Assembly: GCF_001665685.1 (NCBI RefSeq)
Contig: NZ_LZTB01000100.1
Location: forward strand, 186,001 to 250,000
Length of the DNA stretch: 64,000 nucleotides
Reading direction: 5' to 3'
DNA from: Mycobacterium sp. 852013-50091_SCH5140682
GTDB lineage: Bacteria > Actinomycetota > Actinomycetes > Mycobacteriales > Mycobacteriaceae
A program made the position numbers and the translations under genes. Positions 27,141-36,175 of this stretch are shown one piece after another; position 1 is the first letter of the stretch, and each line of letters opens with the position of its first letter. Below the pieces are notes generated by a model. The model worked only from the letters and a program-made list of their open reading frames with translations. It had not been told where the DNA came from and did not search any database.

Positions 27141-28435
27141 AATGCGGTCACCGCCGGTCCGGTCAGGCGCGACGGCGGTGCATCGCTCAGCAGCGACAGC
27201 GGATCGATCCCGGCTGTGGTGATCTCAACCAGGATCGGATGTAGCCGGCCGCCGCTTGCGGCCTGCAACCGCGCCCAGCGGTCGTCGTCGCAGATCGCCG
27301 GTAACGCATTGCCGTCCGCGTCGACCAGCTGGCGGCGTTTGGGCTTGCTGTGCTGCAGGGGCCGGGCGGTGACGATGGCGGGGTAGCGCAGCAGCCACGG
27401 GTCGACGGCCAGAGCGCGAGCCCGCCCAGCCAGCGCCGTGGCGATGCCCGTGCCGGTGACCGCCAGCTGCCCGATCGGCGTCGTCGGCACGTCGCCGTCG
27501 GGGATCGCGACACGGAAGCTCGACGGGCCGCCGGGATACAGATACACGTCACCGGTGAATTCGCGTCCCGGTGTGAGCCGGTTGTCGAAACTGGCGCCGC
27601 TCGGCGCGGTGGACTGCACGTTGACCAGCAGCCCCGTACTGTTGCCGCTCAACCACATTCGCCGCGTGGTGTAGCGATCTTCCAAAGTCTCCGCGTAGCC
27701 GAGAACCTGCCAGGTGTCGGTCACCGGATCAGTCGCCAGCACCTCGGCCCGCGCCACCGTGAACCCGATGTGGCGGCGTACCGCCGCGGCCGTCTCGTCG
27801 GACAGGGTGTCGATGGTGCGGTAGGCGTCGATGAGCAGCTGCATCAACCCGAGATCCTCGATGATCATGCGCGGCCAGTCGTCGTGCGTGAGATAGCCGG
27901 GCAGGTTGCGCAACCAGCCCGCCAGGCCGGGCGCCTTGGCGTCGACCATGCGTTTGGCGATCGGTTCGCTCCACCCGGCGTACGGATCGGTGCTGATCCC
28001 GGCGATACCGTTGTGGATCTGATCATGGATCCACCGGTCGAGCTGTTCCAAACCCTCGGCGACGCTGCGCTGCCGCGCCTCGATGGCTTTCTCGCTGATT
28101 TCGCGCGGCGCCTTCGGAGCGGCGGGCGCCGCCAACGTGCTCGCCGGGGCTTCGGATGCATCCACGCCGCCGCCGCACCAGCGCAGCACCAGACCGACCA
28201 CATGCTTGCAGGGGAACTGCCGCGACGGGCACGAGCACTTGTACGTCGGGCCCACCAAGTTGACCTGCACGCGGTACGGCGTCCGCCCGCTGCCCTGAAA
28301 GTCGCCCCACAACAGGGTCTGGGTGGCACCCGTGTTGGACCAGCCCGCAGCGCCTGCCAGCTTCTGGCCCGCGGCGTAGGCCTTCCCGGCAAACTGACGC
28401 ACCTCGTCCGTGGACCATGCCGCGTTCTGGTCCAC
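27137..28435 (-). CDS. SWIM zinc-finger protein (YehQ-like)
   Basis: Protein of 432 residues with an N-terminal SWIM zinc finger: Cys67-x-Cys69, Cys76-x-His78 in KCSCPSRQFPCKHVVGLVL. SWIM domains bind DNA or protein. The rest is predicted alpha/beta with a basic C-terminal part. I chose the GTG at 28435 because AGGAGGGG lies 7 nt upstream; a much longer frame to 29191 is spurious and overlaps the two-component gene in antisense. First gene of the five-gene cassette, so its promoter region is 28436-28558. Confidence 0.83.
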   Translation of the reverse strand: MDQNAAWSTDEVRQFAGKAYAAGQKLAGAAGWSNTGATQTLLWGDFQGSGRTPYRVQVNLVGPTYKCSCPSRQFPCKHVVGLVLRWCGGGVDASEAPASTLAAPAAPKAPREISEKAIEARQRSVAEGLEQLDRWIHDQIHNGIAGISTDPYAGWSEPIAKRMVDAKAPGLAGWLRNLPGYLTHDDWPRMIIEDLGLMQLLIDAYRTIDTLSDETAAAVRRHIGFTVARAEVLATDPVTDTWQVLGYAETLEDRYTTRRMWLSGNSTGLLVNVQSTAPSGASFDNRLTPGREFTGDVYLYPGGPSSFRVAIPDGDVPTTPIGQLAVTGTGIATALAGRARALAVDPWLLRYPAIVTARPLQHSKPKRRQLVDADGNALPAICDDDRWARLQAASGGRLHPILVEITTAGIDPLSLLSDAPPSRLTGPAVTAL

Positions 28436-28545
28436 CCCGATGCCCCTCCTGACATGTCCTGACCCAGGCCAGCGTAGCCAGAACGGCCGACACGGTCTCC
28501 ACAGGATCTTCACAATCGCTGCCCGTGGCCACCACAACCTGCACC

Positions 28546-28558
28546 TAGAGTCGGATTC

Positions 28559-28559
<1 letters not shown>
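28546..28559 (+). promoter_or_regulatory. Putative -10 for the two-component operon (leaderless start)
   Basis: TAGAGT at 28546-28551 fits the mycobacterial TANNNT -10 and is followed by 7 nt and then the GTG of the response regulator, so transcription probably starts on the start codon. No ribosome site is seen. Inference from spacing only. Confidence 0.4.
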
Positions 28560-29220
<661 letters not shown>

Positions 29221-29224
<4 letters not shown>

Positions 29225-30243
29225 ATTCGATAGGCGAGCTGTGGGACCGGCTGCCCCGCCCGCTGGATCCGTTCGCGTCCTTCAAGGTCAAGACCGGTCT
29301 GCTGGTCGGTGGGGCGATCCTGTTGGCCTCGTTCACGTTCTGGATCGGTGCGAGCTGGCAGTTCCGCTATGCGCTGCTGGCCGCCCTGGCGGCGTCACTG
29401 GCGTTGACGCAGTTCCTGGCCCACGGTATGACCTCACCACTGCGGCAGATGACCGCGGCGGCGCTGGCCATGGCCCGCGGCGACTACAGCATCCGGGTGC
29501 GCGCGACGTCGCGTGATGAAATAGGCCAGCTGGCAACCGCATTCAACCAGATGGCGGCCGACCTGGAAGCTGCCGACGATTACCGACGCGGACTGATCGG
29601 CAACGTGTCGCACGAATTACGCACGCCCATAACGGCGTTGCGGGCGGTGTTGGAGAACATCGTAGACGGGGTGGTCGAACCCGACGCTGACACCATGCGG
29701 ATGGCACTGTCGCAGACCGAGCGCCTCGGCGAGTTGGTGACCGATCTGCTCGATCTCTCCCGAATCGAAGGTGGGGCAATACCGTTGCAGATCAGCCGGT
29801 TCGACGTCGACGAGTTTCTGCGCGATGCCGTCGAACACGTCTCGGTGTCGGCGAGCACGGTGCCGGTGGACATCCGGGTGTCCCCGCCGGATCTCAAGGC
29901 CGCAGCCGACCCGGCACGGCTGCGGCAGGTGGTGATCAATCTGGTGGACAACGCGATTCGGCACAGTCCGGCCGGTGCCCGCGTCACGGTACGGGCCAGC
30001 CGAGGGGCATCGGGCCTCCGGCTGGAGGTGACCGACCAGGGCCCCGGCATCGCACCCACCGAGCGGGAGCGGGTCTTCGAGCGGTTCACGCGCGGCGCCA
30101 CCACCGACGGCGGGACAGGGCTGGGCCTGGCGATCGCACGGTGGGCAGTCGAATTGCACGGCGGGGTCATCGAAGTGATGGACCCCGGGGTGGGTTGCCG
30201 GATCAGGGTGAGCATCCCGGAATCGAAGGAGGAATCGGCGTGA
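29221..30243 (+). CDS. Sensor histidine kinase, two TM segments with a tiny sensor loop
   Basis: Kinase of 340 residues. Two closely spaced helices (about residues 22-40 and 45-62) leave almost no extracellular loop, so it probably senses the membrane or a partner protein. HAMP (residues 62-115) follows, then HisKA with phospho-acceptor His131 in NVSHELRTP, and HATPase_c with N-box NLVDNAIRHS and G-boxes DQGPGIAP and GGTGLGLAI. I chose the GTG at 29221 overlapping the regulator stop. The following membrane-protein gene overlaps by 4 bp and may be the sensed partner. Confidence 0.92.
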
Positions 30244-31769
30244 CGACGTTGACGGCAGGAGCCCCGGGGCAGCCGATCATGCCCCCGCTGATCGGCCCGG
30301 CGCTGCCACGCTCCGGGGAGCCCGGATGGACGGTGTGGTCACGGAGGGTATGGCCGATCGACCCGTTGGCGTCGATATCGCGACGGCTGCTGATGCTCGC
30401 CGTGGTGGCGGGCCTGGTGGGAACAGCGGTATGGCGACCGTCGGTGCTCAGCATCGGCTACCTGGCCGTGGGCGCCATGGTGTTCGGCGTGGTCTACGGC
30501 ACCGCCGAGCGCCGGCCCACTCGCACCGAATGGGCCGGCATCACGCTCACCCTGGCGCTGCTCGCGGTACCGGCGCTGCTGGCCGCCGGCTGGCTGGGCG
30601 TGCTGTGCATCATGGCGGCCTGGATCGTCGGCTGGTGCACGCTGTTCGGCGGGCGCACCTGGACCTCGGTGTTCACCGGGCCGTTTCTGCCGTGGGTGTT
30701 GCCTGCCCGCGTGAGCGGATGGGTGCGGCGCGGACTGCCCAGCCGGGTGGGTGTCGCCAACCCGGCTCGCGTCGCCATCGTCATCGGCCTGACCGTGCTG
30801 CTGGCCGTGGTGTTCGGCGCGTTGTTCGCCTCGGCGGACGCGGCATTTGCACACATGGCAGGCAATCTCGTGCCGGCCTTCGACGGTGTCGACATCGCCG
30901 CGCGCGTCGTCGTCTTCGGCATCGTCGTGTCCTTCGTCCTCGGCGGGGCCTACCTGACCCGCTTCCCGCCCCGGCTCGACGCGTTGGCCCCCGCGCCGAT
31001 GCGGCCCGTGCCGCGCTGGGAGTGGGCGCTGCCGCTGGGAGCGCTCGACGTTCTGTTCATCGCGTTCGTGGTGGTGCAGGCCGCGGTGTTGTTCGGTGGT
31101 GACACCCATGTCCTGGAAACCGAAGGGCTGACGTACGCCGAATACGCCCGGCAGGGGTTCTGGCAGCTGCTGTGGGTGTCGGCACTGACCTTGCTGGTGC
31201 TCAGTGTGGCGATCCGGGTCGCCGGGCGCGCCAGCGCCACCGACCGCCGGGTGTTGCGGATCCTGGTCGGAATCCTTTGTGCCACATCGGTTGTCGTCGT
31301 CATCTCGGCCATCCACCGCATGTGGCTCTACCAGCAGGCGTACGGCTTCAGCACCGATCGGCTCATGGTCGTCACGATCGAACTGTGGCTGGGTGTGGTC
31401 TTCCTGCTCGTCGCCGCGGCCGGGGTGCGGATGTCAGGGCGTTGGCTGCCGCACGCGGTACTGGTGGCAGGCGTGGTGGCGCTGCTCGGGCTGGCGGCGC
31501 TCAATCCCGAGCGGCTCGTCGCCGACCGCAACATCGACCGCTACGAGCAGACCGGCCAGCTCGACGCCGAGTATCTATCCAGGCTGTCGTCTGACATCGA
31601 CCCGGCACTGCACCGGCTACCCGAGCACATCCGCGCGTGCGTGCGATCCGACGGGCCGCATTCGGACCCCTGGTACCTGTTCAACCTGTCGCGGTCACTC
31701 GCCGACCGCCCCGTGGTGAGCGATCTGCCGGACTCCTGCTCGCCGTACTGGTCGTACGACTACCGGTAA
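30240..31769 (+). CDS. DUF4153/DUF4173-type polytopic membrane protein
   Basis: Integral membrane protein of 509 residues with roughly ten to twelve hydrophobic helices from about residue 38 to residue 425, then a soluble tail of about 85 residues ending in a charged and Cys-containing stretch. EYARQGFWQLLWVSAL and YQQAYGFSTDRL are landmarks of the DUF4173 family. GTG start at 30240 overlaps the kinase stop (GTGA). Coupling to a kinase with no sensor loop suggests a functional link, perhaps envelope stress sensing; no biochemical function is known. Confidence 0.8.
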   Translation: MTTLTAGAPGQPIMPPLIGPALPRSGEPGWTVWSRRVWPIDPLASISRRLLMLAVVAGLVGTAVWRPSVLSIGYLAVGAMVFGVVYGTAERRPTRTEWAGITLTLALLAVPALLAAGWLGVLCIMAAWIVGWCTLFGGRTWTSVFTGPFLPWVLPARVSGWVRRGLPSRVGVANPARVAIVIGLTVLLAVVFGALFASADAAFAHMAGNLVPAFDGVDIAARVVVFGIVVSFVLGGAYLTRFPPRLDALAPAPMRPVPRWEWALPLGALDVLFIAFVVVQAAVLFGGDTHVLETEGLTYAEYARQGFWQLLWVSALTLLVLSVAIRVAGRASATDRRVLRILVGILCATSVVVVISAIHRMWLYQQAYGFSTDRLMVVTIELWLGVVFLLVAAAGVRMSGRWLPHAVLVAGVVALLGLAALNPERLVADRNIDRYEQTGQLDAEYLSRLSSDIDPALHRLPEHIRACVRSDGPHSDPWYLFNLSRSLADRPVVSDLPDSCSPYWSYDYR

Positions 31770-31834
31770 GCCATCCAGAATCGCGTCGATTCAAAGACTG
31801 TGAACCAGGCCCCAGGCGGTCGAAGGTATCGGGT

Positions 31835-32593
31835 GTGACCGCACTCGCCGTCAACGGCTCACCTCAGACCACTCCGCTCGAACCGGTTGCGCTGGACCCC
31901 GAGGCACTGGGATATCCGGCCGACAACCGAGCCGCCATCCCGCCGCTGGCCAAGCAGTGGGAGCAGCTCGACTTCCGCGAGATCCTTTCCCGGCCGGCCG
32001 CATTCCTGTCGATCAGCCAATCCAACTCGCTGTACAAACCGGGTGGGGTGCAGTACGCCGAAGGGCATGCGTTCCGCGGCAGCCTGGAGGCGACGGTGAA
32101 GGTGGCCAGAGCGGCGCGGTCGGCGCCGAACTTCGTGTCGTTCAACTGGATCGGGTTCTCGGTGTTTCGTGGCGACTACCCGCAGACAGATTTCGACAAG
32201 GCGCAGTACGACGGGTGGACCGGGCACATCGACGCCACCGCCGACCAGATCGCTTGGGACAACGAACTTGTCGGCGAACTGCGCGAGCTGGTCGAGCCCG
32301 GCGACAACGAACTCTACGAGAAGGCGCTGCAGACGGCGTTCGTCGGTACCGATCTGCCGCTGGCGTTGAGTCGGCAGCGGGTGGAGGTGTTGGTACTCAC
32401 CGGGATACACCTCGACTGGTGCGTCGAAGGCAACGCCCGGGCGGCCCGCGATCACGGCCTGCTGCCGATCGTCATCGGCGATGCGACGGGCGCGGCCCAC
32501 CCGGATCAGGAGCGGGCAGCGTTCGAGCGCATCAACAACTTTTTCGCGCCCGTCATCACCTCTGAGCAATTCGTGGAATGGGTGGGGCGCTGA
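31835..32593 (+). CDS. Isochorismatase-like cysteine hydrolase
   Basis: Protein of 252 residues with the cysteine-hydrolase (isochorismatase) fold: conserved Lys163 in the KALQTAFVGTDL loop and nucleophile Cys196 in TGIHLDWCVEGNARAARDHG. The first catalytic residue, an Asp normally in IDMQ near the N-terminus, appears to be Ser61 in LSISQSNS, so the triad is atypical. I chose the GTG at 31835; longer frames run into the preceding gene. TGATG links it to the AmiS/UreI gene, so the substrate is likely a small amide or urea-like molecule. Confidence 0.8.
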   Translation: MTALAVNGSPQTTPLEPVALDPEALGYPADNRAAIPPLAKQWEQLDFREILSRPAAFLSISQSNSLYKPGGVQYAEGHAFRGSLEATVKVARAARSAPNFVSFNWIGFSVFRGDYPQTDFDKAQYDGWTGHIDATADQIAWDNELVGELRELVEPGDNELYEKALQTAFVGTDLPLALSRQRVEVLVLTGIHLDWCVEGNARAARDHGLLPIVIGDATGAAHPDQERAAFERINNFFAPVITSEQFVEWVGR

Positions 32594-33252
32594 TGGGAAA
32601 CGTCGGACTGCTGCTCGTCGGTGTGGCGCTGTTCGTCAACGGGCTGGTGTCGGTCGGCGTCGTGGACGCCCGCGGGGCCGCGCCGCTGAACCTGTTTGTC
32701 GGGGCCGCCCAGGTGGTGCTGCCGACGCTCGTGCTGTTCCAGTCCGAAGGCAATCCGGGCATCGTGAACGCGACCTGGCCGAGTTATCTGTTCGGGTTCA
32801 CCTATCTGTGGTTCGGGTTCATCCAGATCTTCGACATCGACCCGCGCGGGTTCGGCTGGTACAGCTCGTTCGTCGCGGCCATCGCGGTGTACTACGCGAT
32901 CAAGAGCGTCGGCACCGATCCGATGTTCGCGGTGATCTGGGCGACGTGGGCCGCCATGTGGACGTTGTTCTTCGTGCTGCTGGGTCTGGGAGTGACCAGG
33001 GTGGGCCGCCTGGACCTGGGGCATTTCACTGGATGGTTCCTGGTGCTGCTCGGCGTCCCGACCTGCACGGTGCCGGCGATCCTGCTGCTCAACGGGCTGT
33101 GGCCCACCTCGGTGGTGGCCGGGCTCGCCGCCTTGGTGGTGCTGCTGTTCGGTGGGGCACTGTCCGTGGTGCTGGCGCGCCGCAGCTCGCCTCCCGTCGA
33201 GGATGTGGTGACGGTTGCGCGCGTCAGCGAGGGCGTGCCGCAGCCAGCGTGA
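32593..33252 (+). CDS. AmiS/UreI family amide or urea channel
   Basis: Membrane protein of 219 residues with six to seven helices (first at about 5-24), matching the AmiS/UreI family of proton-gated urea or short-chain amide channels; GNVGLLLVGVALFVNG and TYLWFGFIQIFDID are characteristic. It starts at ATG 32593, sharing one base with the upstream TGA, so the two are translated together. Proposed role: uptake of the amide hydrolysed by the preceding enzyme. Confidence 0.83.
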   Translation: MGNVGLLLVGVALFVNGLVSVGVVDARGAAPLNLFVGAAQVVLPTLVLFQSEGNPGIVNATWPSYLFGFTYLWFGFIQIFDIDPRGFGWYSSFVAAIAVYYAIKSVGTDPMFAVIWATWAAMWTLFFVLLGLGVTRVGRLDLGHFTGWFLVLLGVPTCTVPAILLLNGLWPTSVVAGLAALVVLLFGGALSVVLARRSSPPVEDVVTVARVSEGVPQPA

Positions 33253-33272
33253 CGCTCGGTGGCTCGGCTGCG

Positions 33273-33331
33273 CGAGCGTGCGTGTTTGTTGACCGACACG
33301 CCGTGTTTGACCAGCACTTTGCGCACGCTCG
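33273..33331. repeat. 59-bp element with 10-bp inverted ends
   Basis: CGAGCGTGCG at 33273-33282 is the exact reverse complement of CGCACGCTCG at 33322-33331. The interior (GTTGACCGACACGCCG) has no coding sense. I recall similar arms in mycobacterial intergenic regions, which would make it a dispersed repeat. It lies in the 329-bp gap before kstR2. Confidence 0.5.
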
Positions 33332-33357
33332 TGGGGCGGTGGGGCTGGGGGCGGTGC

Positions 33358-33413
33358 CGAGTGGCCACGTGTGCACGCATTTGGCGTGTCTGACGTACGT
33401 AACTGGCCACTCG
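33358..33413. repeat. 56-bp palindromic repeat, copy 1
   Basis: Inverted ends CGAGTGGCCA / TGGCCACTCG with an interior containing the palindrome ACGTACGT. A second copy of identical length, nearly identical in sequence, starts at 33468. Not part of any gene; looks like a REP- or MITE-type intergenic element. Confidence 0.75.
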
Positions 33414-33436
33414 CCCGGGGCATGGACTTCGAGCCC

Positions 33437-33460
33437 GTCACCCCGTCACCCCGTCACCCC
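33437..33460. repeat. 8-bp tandem repeat GTCACCCC x3
   Basis: Three perfect consecutive copies of GTCACCCC between the two 56-bp palindromic repeats. Likely slippage-prone; may vary in number between strains. Confidence 0.85.
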
Positions 33461-33467
33461 GCGACGC

Positions 33468-33523
33468 CGAGTGGCCACTTGTGTACGCATCTGACGCGTC
33501 TGACGTACGTAACTGGCCACTCG
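33468..33523. repeat. 56-bp palindromic repeat, copy 2
   Basis: Same ends and same length as copy 1 (33358-33413); the right-hand 24 bp, including TCTGACGTACGTAACTGG, are identical and the differences lie in the middle. It ends 30 bp before the KstR2 box of kstR2. Confidence 0.75.
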
Positions 33524-33552
33524 ACCTGGTGAACCCAACTCCGGCGTGACCT

Positions 33553-33566
33553 AGCAAGCGCTTGGT
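33553..33566. promoter_or_regulatory. KstR2 operator upstream of kstR2
   Basis: AGCAAGCGCTTGGT fits AnCAAGnnCTTGnT exactly. A TATGCT -10-like hexamer at 33570-33575 lies 6 nt before the kstR2 ATG, so the transcript is probably leaderless and autorepressed, the same layout as at fadE30. Confidence 0.9.
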
Positions 33567-33581
33567 TGCTATGCTGTCGGC

Positions 33582-34205
33582 ATGGCGCCGGAAACGTCGA
33601 GCCAGCCGGCAAGCAGGCGGGACGAACTCCTCGAACTCGCTGCGACGATGTTCGCCGAACGCGGTCTGAAAGCAACGACGGTCCGCGATATCGCCGACTC
33701 CGCAGGAATCCTCTCGGGAAGTCTGTACCACCACTTCAAATCCAAAGAACAAATGGTCGAAGAGGTGCTGCGGGACTTCCTGGACTGGCTGTTCGCGCGC
33801 TATCAACAGATCGTCGACCAGGAAGCCGCCCCGCTGGAGCGGCTCAAAGGCCTTTTCATGGCGTCCTTCGAGGCCATCGAGCATCGGCACGCCCAGGTGG
33901 TGATCTACCAGGACGAGGCCAAACGGCTCTCCGCGCAGCCGCAGTTCGCCTTCGTCGAGGCCCGCAACAAAGAGCAGCGCAAGATGTGGGTCGACATCTT
34001 GCAGCAGGGTATCGCCGACGGATCGTTCCGGCCCGACCTCGACGTCGACCTCGTGTACCGCTTCATCCGGGACACCACCTGGGTTTCGGTCCGCTGGTAT
34101 CAACCCGGCGGACCGCTCTCGGCCGAGCAGGTCGGCCGGCAATACCTCGCCATTGTCCTCGGCGGAATCACCGCCGACGGCACCACTGTCAAAGGAGACC
34201 AGTAA
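33582..34205 (+). CDS. kstR2: KstR2, TetR repressor of the HIP (cholesterol ring C/D) regulon
   Basis: TetR regulator of 207 residues: HTH with ELAATMFAERGLKATTVRDIA and GILSGSLYHHFKSKEQMVEE, then a ligand domain with FEAIEHRHAQVVIYQDEAKRL and DTTWVSVRWYQPGGPL, which I recognise as KstR2. The known ligand is HIP-CoA, the product of FadD3. Its own promoter carries a perfect KstR2 box, and fadA6 follows with a one-base overlap (TAATG). The ATG at 33582 has no ribosome site but a -10-like sequence 6 nt upstream. Confidence 0.95.
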   Translation: MAPETSSQPASRRDELLELAATMFAERGLKATTVRDIADSAGILSGSLYHHFKSKEQMVEEVLRDFLDWLFARYQQIVDQEAAPLERLKGLFMASFEAIEHRHAQVVIYQDEAKRLSAQPQFAFVEARNKEQRKMWVDILQQGIADGSFRPDLDVDLVYRFIRDTTWVSVRWYQPGGPLSAEQVGRQYLAIVLGGITADGTTVKGDQ

Positions 34206-35353
34206 TGCCTGAGGCCTATGTCGTCGACGCGGTGCGCACCCCTATCGGTAAGAAGAAGGGGGCGTTGGCCGATGTGCATCCAATCGATTTGGGAGTACAC
34301 GCTTTTCGGGCCATCTTTGACCGCAACGACGTAGATCCCGGGGTCGTCGACGACGTCATCGTCGGCTGTGTCGACGCCATCGGGGGACAGGCAGGCAACA
34401 TCGGCCGACTGGCCTGGCTCGCCGCCGGATACCCGGAGGCCGTCCCCGGCGTCACGGTGGACCGGCAGTGCGGATCGTCGCAGCAGGCGATTTCCTTTGG
34501 CGCACAGGCGATCATGTCTGGCACGGCCGACGTCATCCTGGCCGGCGGCATGCAGAACATGAGCTGGGTGCCGATCTCCTCGGCCATGGTGGTCGGCAAT
34601 CAATTCGGATTCACCTCCCCCACAAACGAATCCAAGAACTGGCTGCACCGCTACGGTGACCAGGAGATCTCGCAGTTCCGCGGTTCGGAGATGATCGCCG
34701 AGAAGTGGGACATCTCCCGCGAAGAGATGGAGCAGTTCGCCTACAACAGCCATCAGCGCGCGTTCGCCGCGATCCGGGCAGGCCATTTCGACAACGAGAT
34801 CGTCCCGGTCGGGGAGTTCGGCGTCGACGAGGGGCCGCGCGAGACCACGCTGGAGAAGATGGCCGCCCTGCAGCCGCTGGTCGAGGGCGGCCGGCTGACT
34901 GCCGCACTGGCCAGCCAGATCTCCGACGGCGCATCGGCTGTGCTGCTGGCATCGGAAGAGGCCGTCAACAAGTACAACCTGAAGCCGCGGGCGCGCATCC
35001 ACCACATCAGCGCGCGTGGTGACGATCCGGTGATGATGCTGACCGGTCCCATCCCGGCCACCCAGTACGCGCTGGAGAAGACGGGACTGTCGATCGACGA
35101 CATCGACACCGTCGAGATCAACGAGGCTTTCGCGCCCGTCGTGCTGGCGTGGCTCAAGGAGACCAAGGCAGATCCCGAGAAGGTGAACCCGAATGGTGGC
35201 GCCATCGCGCTGGGCCATCCGCTCGGCGCAACCGGTGCCAAGCTCTTCGCGACCATGCTCAACACCCTGGAGCGCACCGGCGGCCGCTACGGTCTGCAGA
35301 CCATGTGCGAAGGCGGCGGCACCGCGAACGTCACCATCATCGAGCGCCTCTAG
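34205..35353 (+). CDS. fadA6: Thiolase FadA6 (HIP pathway)
   Basis: Thiolase of 382 residues with nucleophile Cys89 in DRQCGSSQQA, the NEAFAP segment with its flanking His in ALGHPLGATGA, and the second Cys in TMCEGGGTAN. All catalytic residues are present. FadA6 cleaves a beta-ketoacyl-CoA late in degradation of rings C and D. The ATG at 34205 shares a base with the kstR2 stop. The rest of the M. tuberculosis neighbourhood (ipdA, ipdB, ipdC, echA20) is not in this window. Confidence 0.93.
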   Translation: MPEAYVVDAVRTPIGKKKGALADVHPIDLGVHAFRAIFDRNDVDPGVVDDVIVGCVDAIGGQAGNIGRLAWLAAGYPEAVPGVTVDRQCGSSQQAISFGAQAIMSGTADVILAGGMQNMSWVPISSAMVVGNQFGFTSPTNESKNWLHRYGDQEISQFRGSEMIAEKWDISREEMEQFAYNSHQRAFAAIRAGHFDNEIVPVGEFGVDEGPRETTLEKMAALQPLVEGGRLTAALASQISDGASAVLLASEEAVNKYNLKPRARIHHISARGDDPVMMLTGPIPATQYALEKTGLSIDDIDTVEINEAFAPVVLAWLKETKADPEKVNPNGGAIALGHPLGATGAKLFATMLNTLERTGGRYGLQTMCEGGGTANVTIIERL

Positions 35354-35406
35354 TCCGACCGCTCGGCGGGTCGTTTAACGCGCGGGCAACGGGGAATCCC
35401 GCGAAG

Positions 35407-36171
35407 ATGATGAAGCCCATCGCTGTTGCTGCGGTCGTCGCCGTCTCTGTCATCGGTGCAAGTGCGTGCTCGAACCAGTCCTCCACCGGGGGTGGCGAAT
35501 CGGGGATCCCGCAAACCACCGGTGCCGCAGGCGGCGCATTGAAGACGGACTTGAAGACCTCCGACGGGACCACCGTCGCCAACGCGTCGATCGAATTCGC
35601 CAACGGTTATGCCACGATCACGGTGCAGTCGGCGGGAACCGGGCTGCTCAGCCCAGGCTTCCACGGCTTGCAGATCCACTCGGTCGGCACGTGCGACTTC
35701 TCCTCGCCGGGAAGTCCGCTACAGGTCAGCGGGCACAACACCTATTCGGCCAGCGGTGACCTCGCCGATCTGCAGGTGCGTCCCGACGGCGGGGCCAAGC
35801 TCGTGACGACGTCGGCGGATTTCACCGCGGCTGATCTGCAGAGCGGTCAAGGCGCCTCGCTCGTCCTCGACGCCGGGCCGACCAATCGCAGTGGCGCTGC
35901 GTCCGCGTCCCCGTCCGGCAAACCGCTGGCCTGCGGCGTCCTCGCGGCAGGCACGGCCACCTCGACATCGACCTCGACGGTGACCACAACGGTCATCGCG
36001 CCGGGCGCCCCGGCGGCCACGACCACGTCGCCCACGTCCCCGACGACCCCGTCCCCGACGACGGGCACCACCACGACCAGCCCGAGCACCAGCACGGTCA
36101 CGGTGACGGTGTCACCGACCACCGTCACGTCACCGCAGGTGCCCAACGTTCCTGGCCAGCCCGCCGGCTGA
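35407..36171 (+). CDS. SodC-like lipoprotein lacking copper ligands, with Thr/Pro/Ser tail
   Basis: Secreted lipoprotein of 254 residues: signal peptide ending GASAC with lipidated Cys21, then a Cu/Zn superoxide dismutase-like domain (about 45-182). GFHGLQIHSVGTC aligns with the GFHGxHIH copper motif, but the first His of HxH is Gln89; the Zn-loop histidines are missing between His110 and Asp118; and the last copper His is Asp155 in LVLDAG. The structural disulfide Cys96-Cys176 is kept. Residues 184-254 are a low-complexity Thr/Pro/Ser tail, likely glycosylated or cell-wall spanning. Superoxide dismutation is therefore unlikely. It lies downstream of fadA6, separated by 53 bp, and ends 4 bp from a convergent TetR gene. 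Confidence 0.8.
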   Translation: MMKPIAVAAVVAVSVIGASACSNQSSTGGGESGIPQTTGAAGGALKTDLKTSDGTTVANASIEFANGYATITVQSAGTGLLSPGFHGLQIHSVGTCDFSSPGSPLQVSGHNTYSASGDLADLQVRPDGGAKLVTTSADFTAADLQSGQGASLVLDAGPTNRSGAASASPSGKPLACGVLAAGTATSTSTSTVTTTVIAPGAPAATTTSPTSPTTPSPTTGTTTTSPSTSTVTVTVSPTTVTSPQVPNVPGQPAG

Positions 36172-36175
36172 GCCG

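Noticed and set aside
33253..33581. Repeats upstream of kstR2 as a CRISPR array
   Set aside because: Only two unit copies, palindromic over their full length, and no cas genes or unique spacers.
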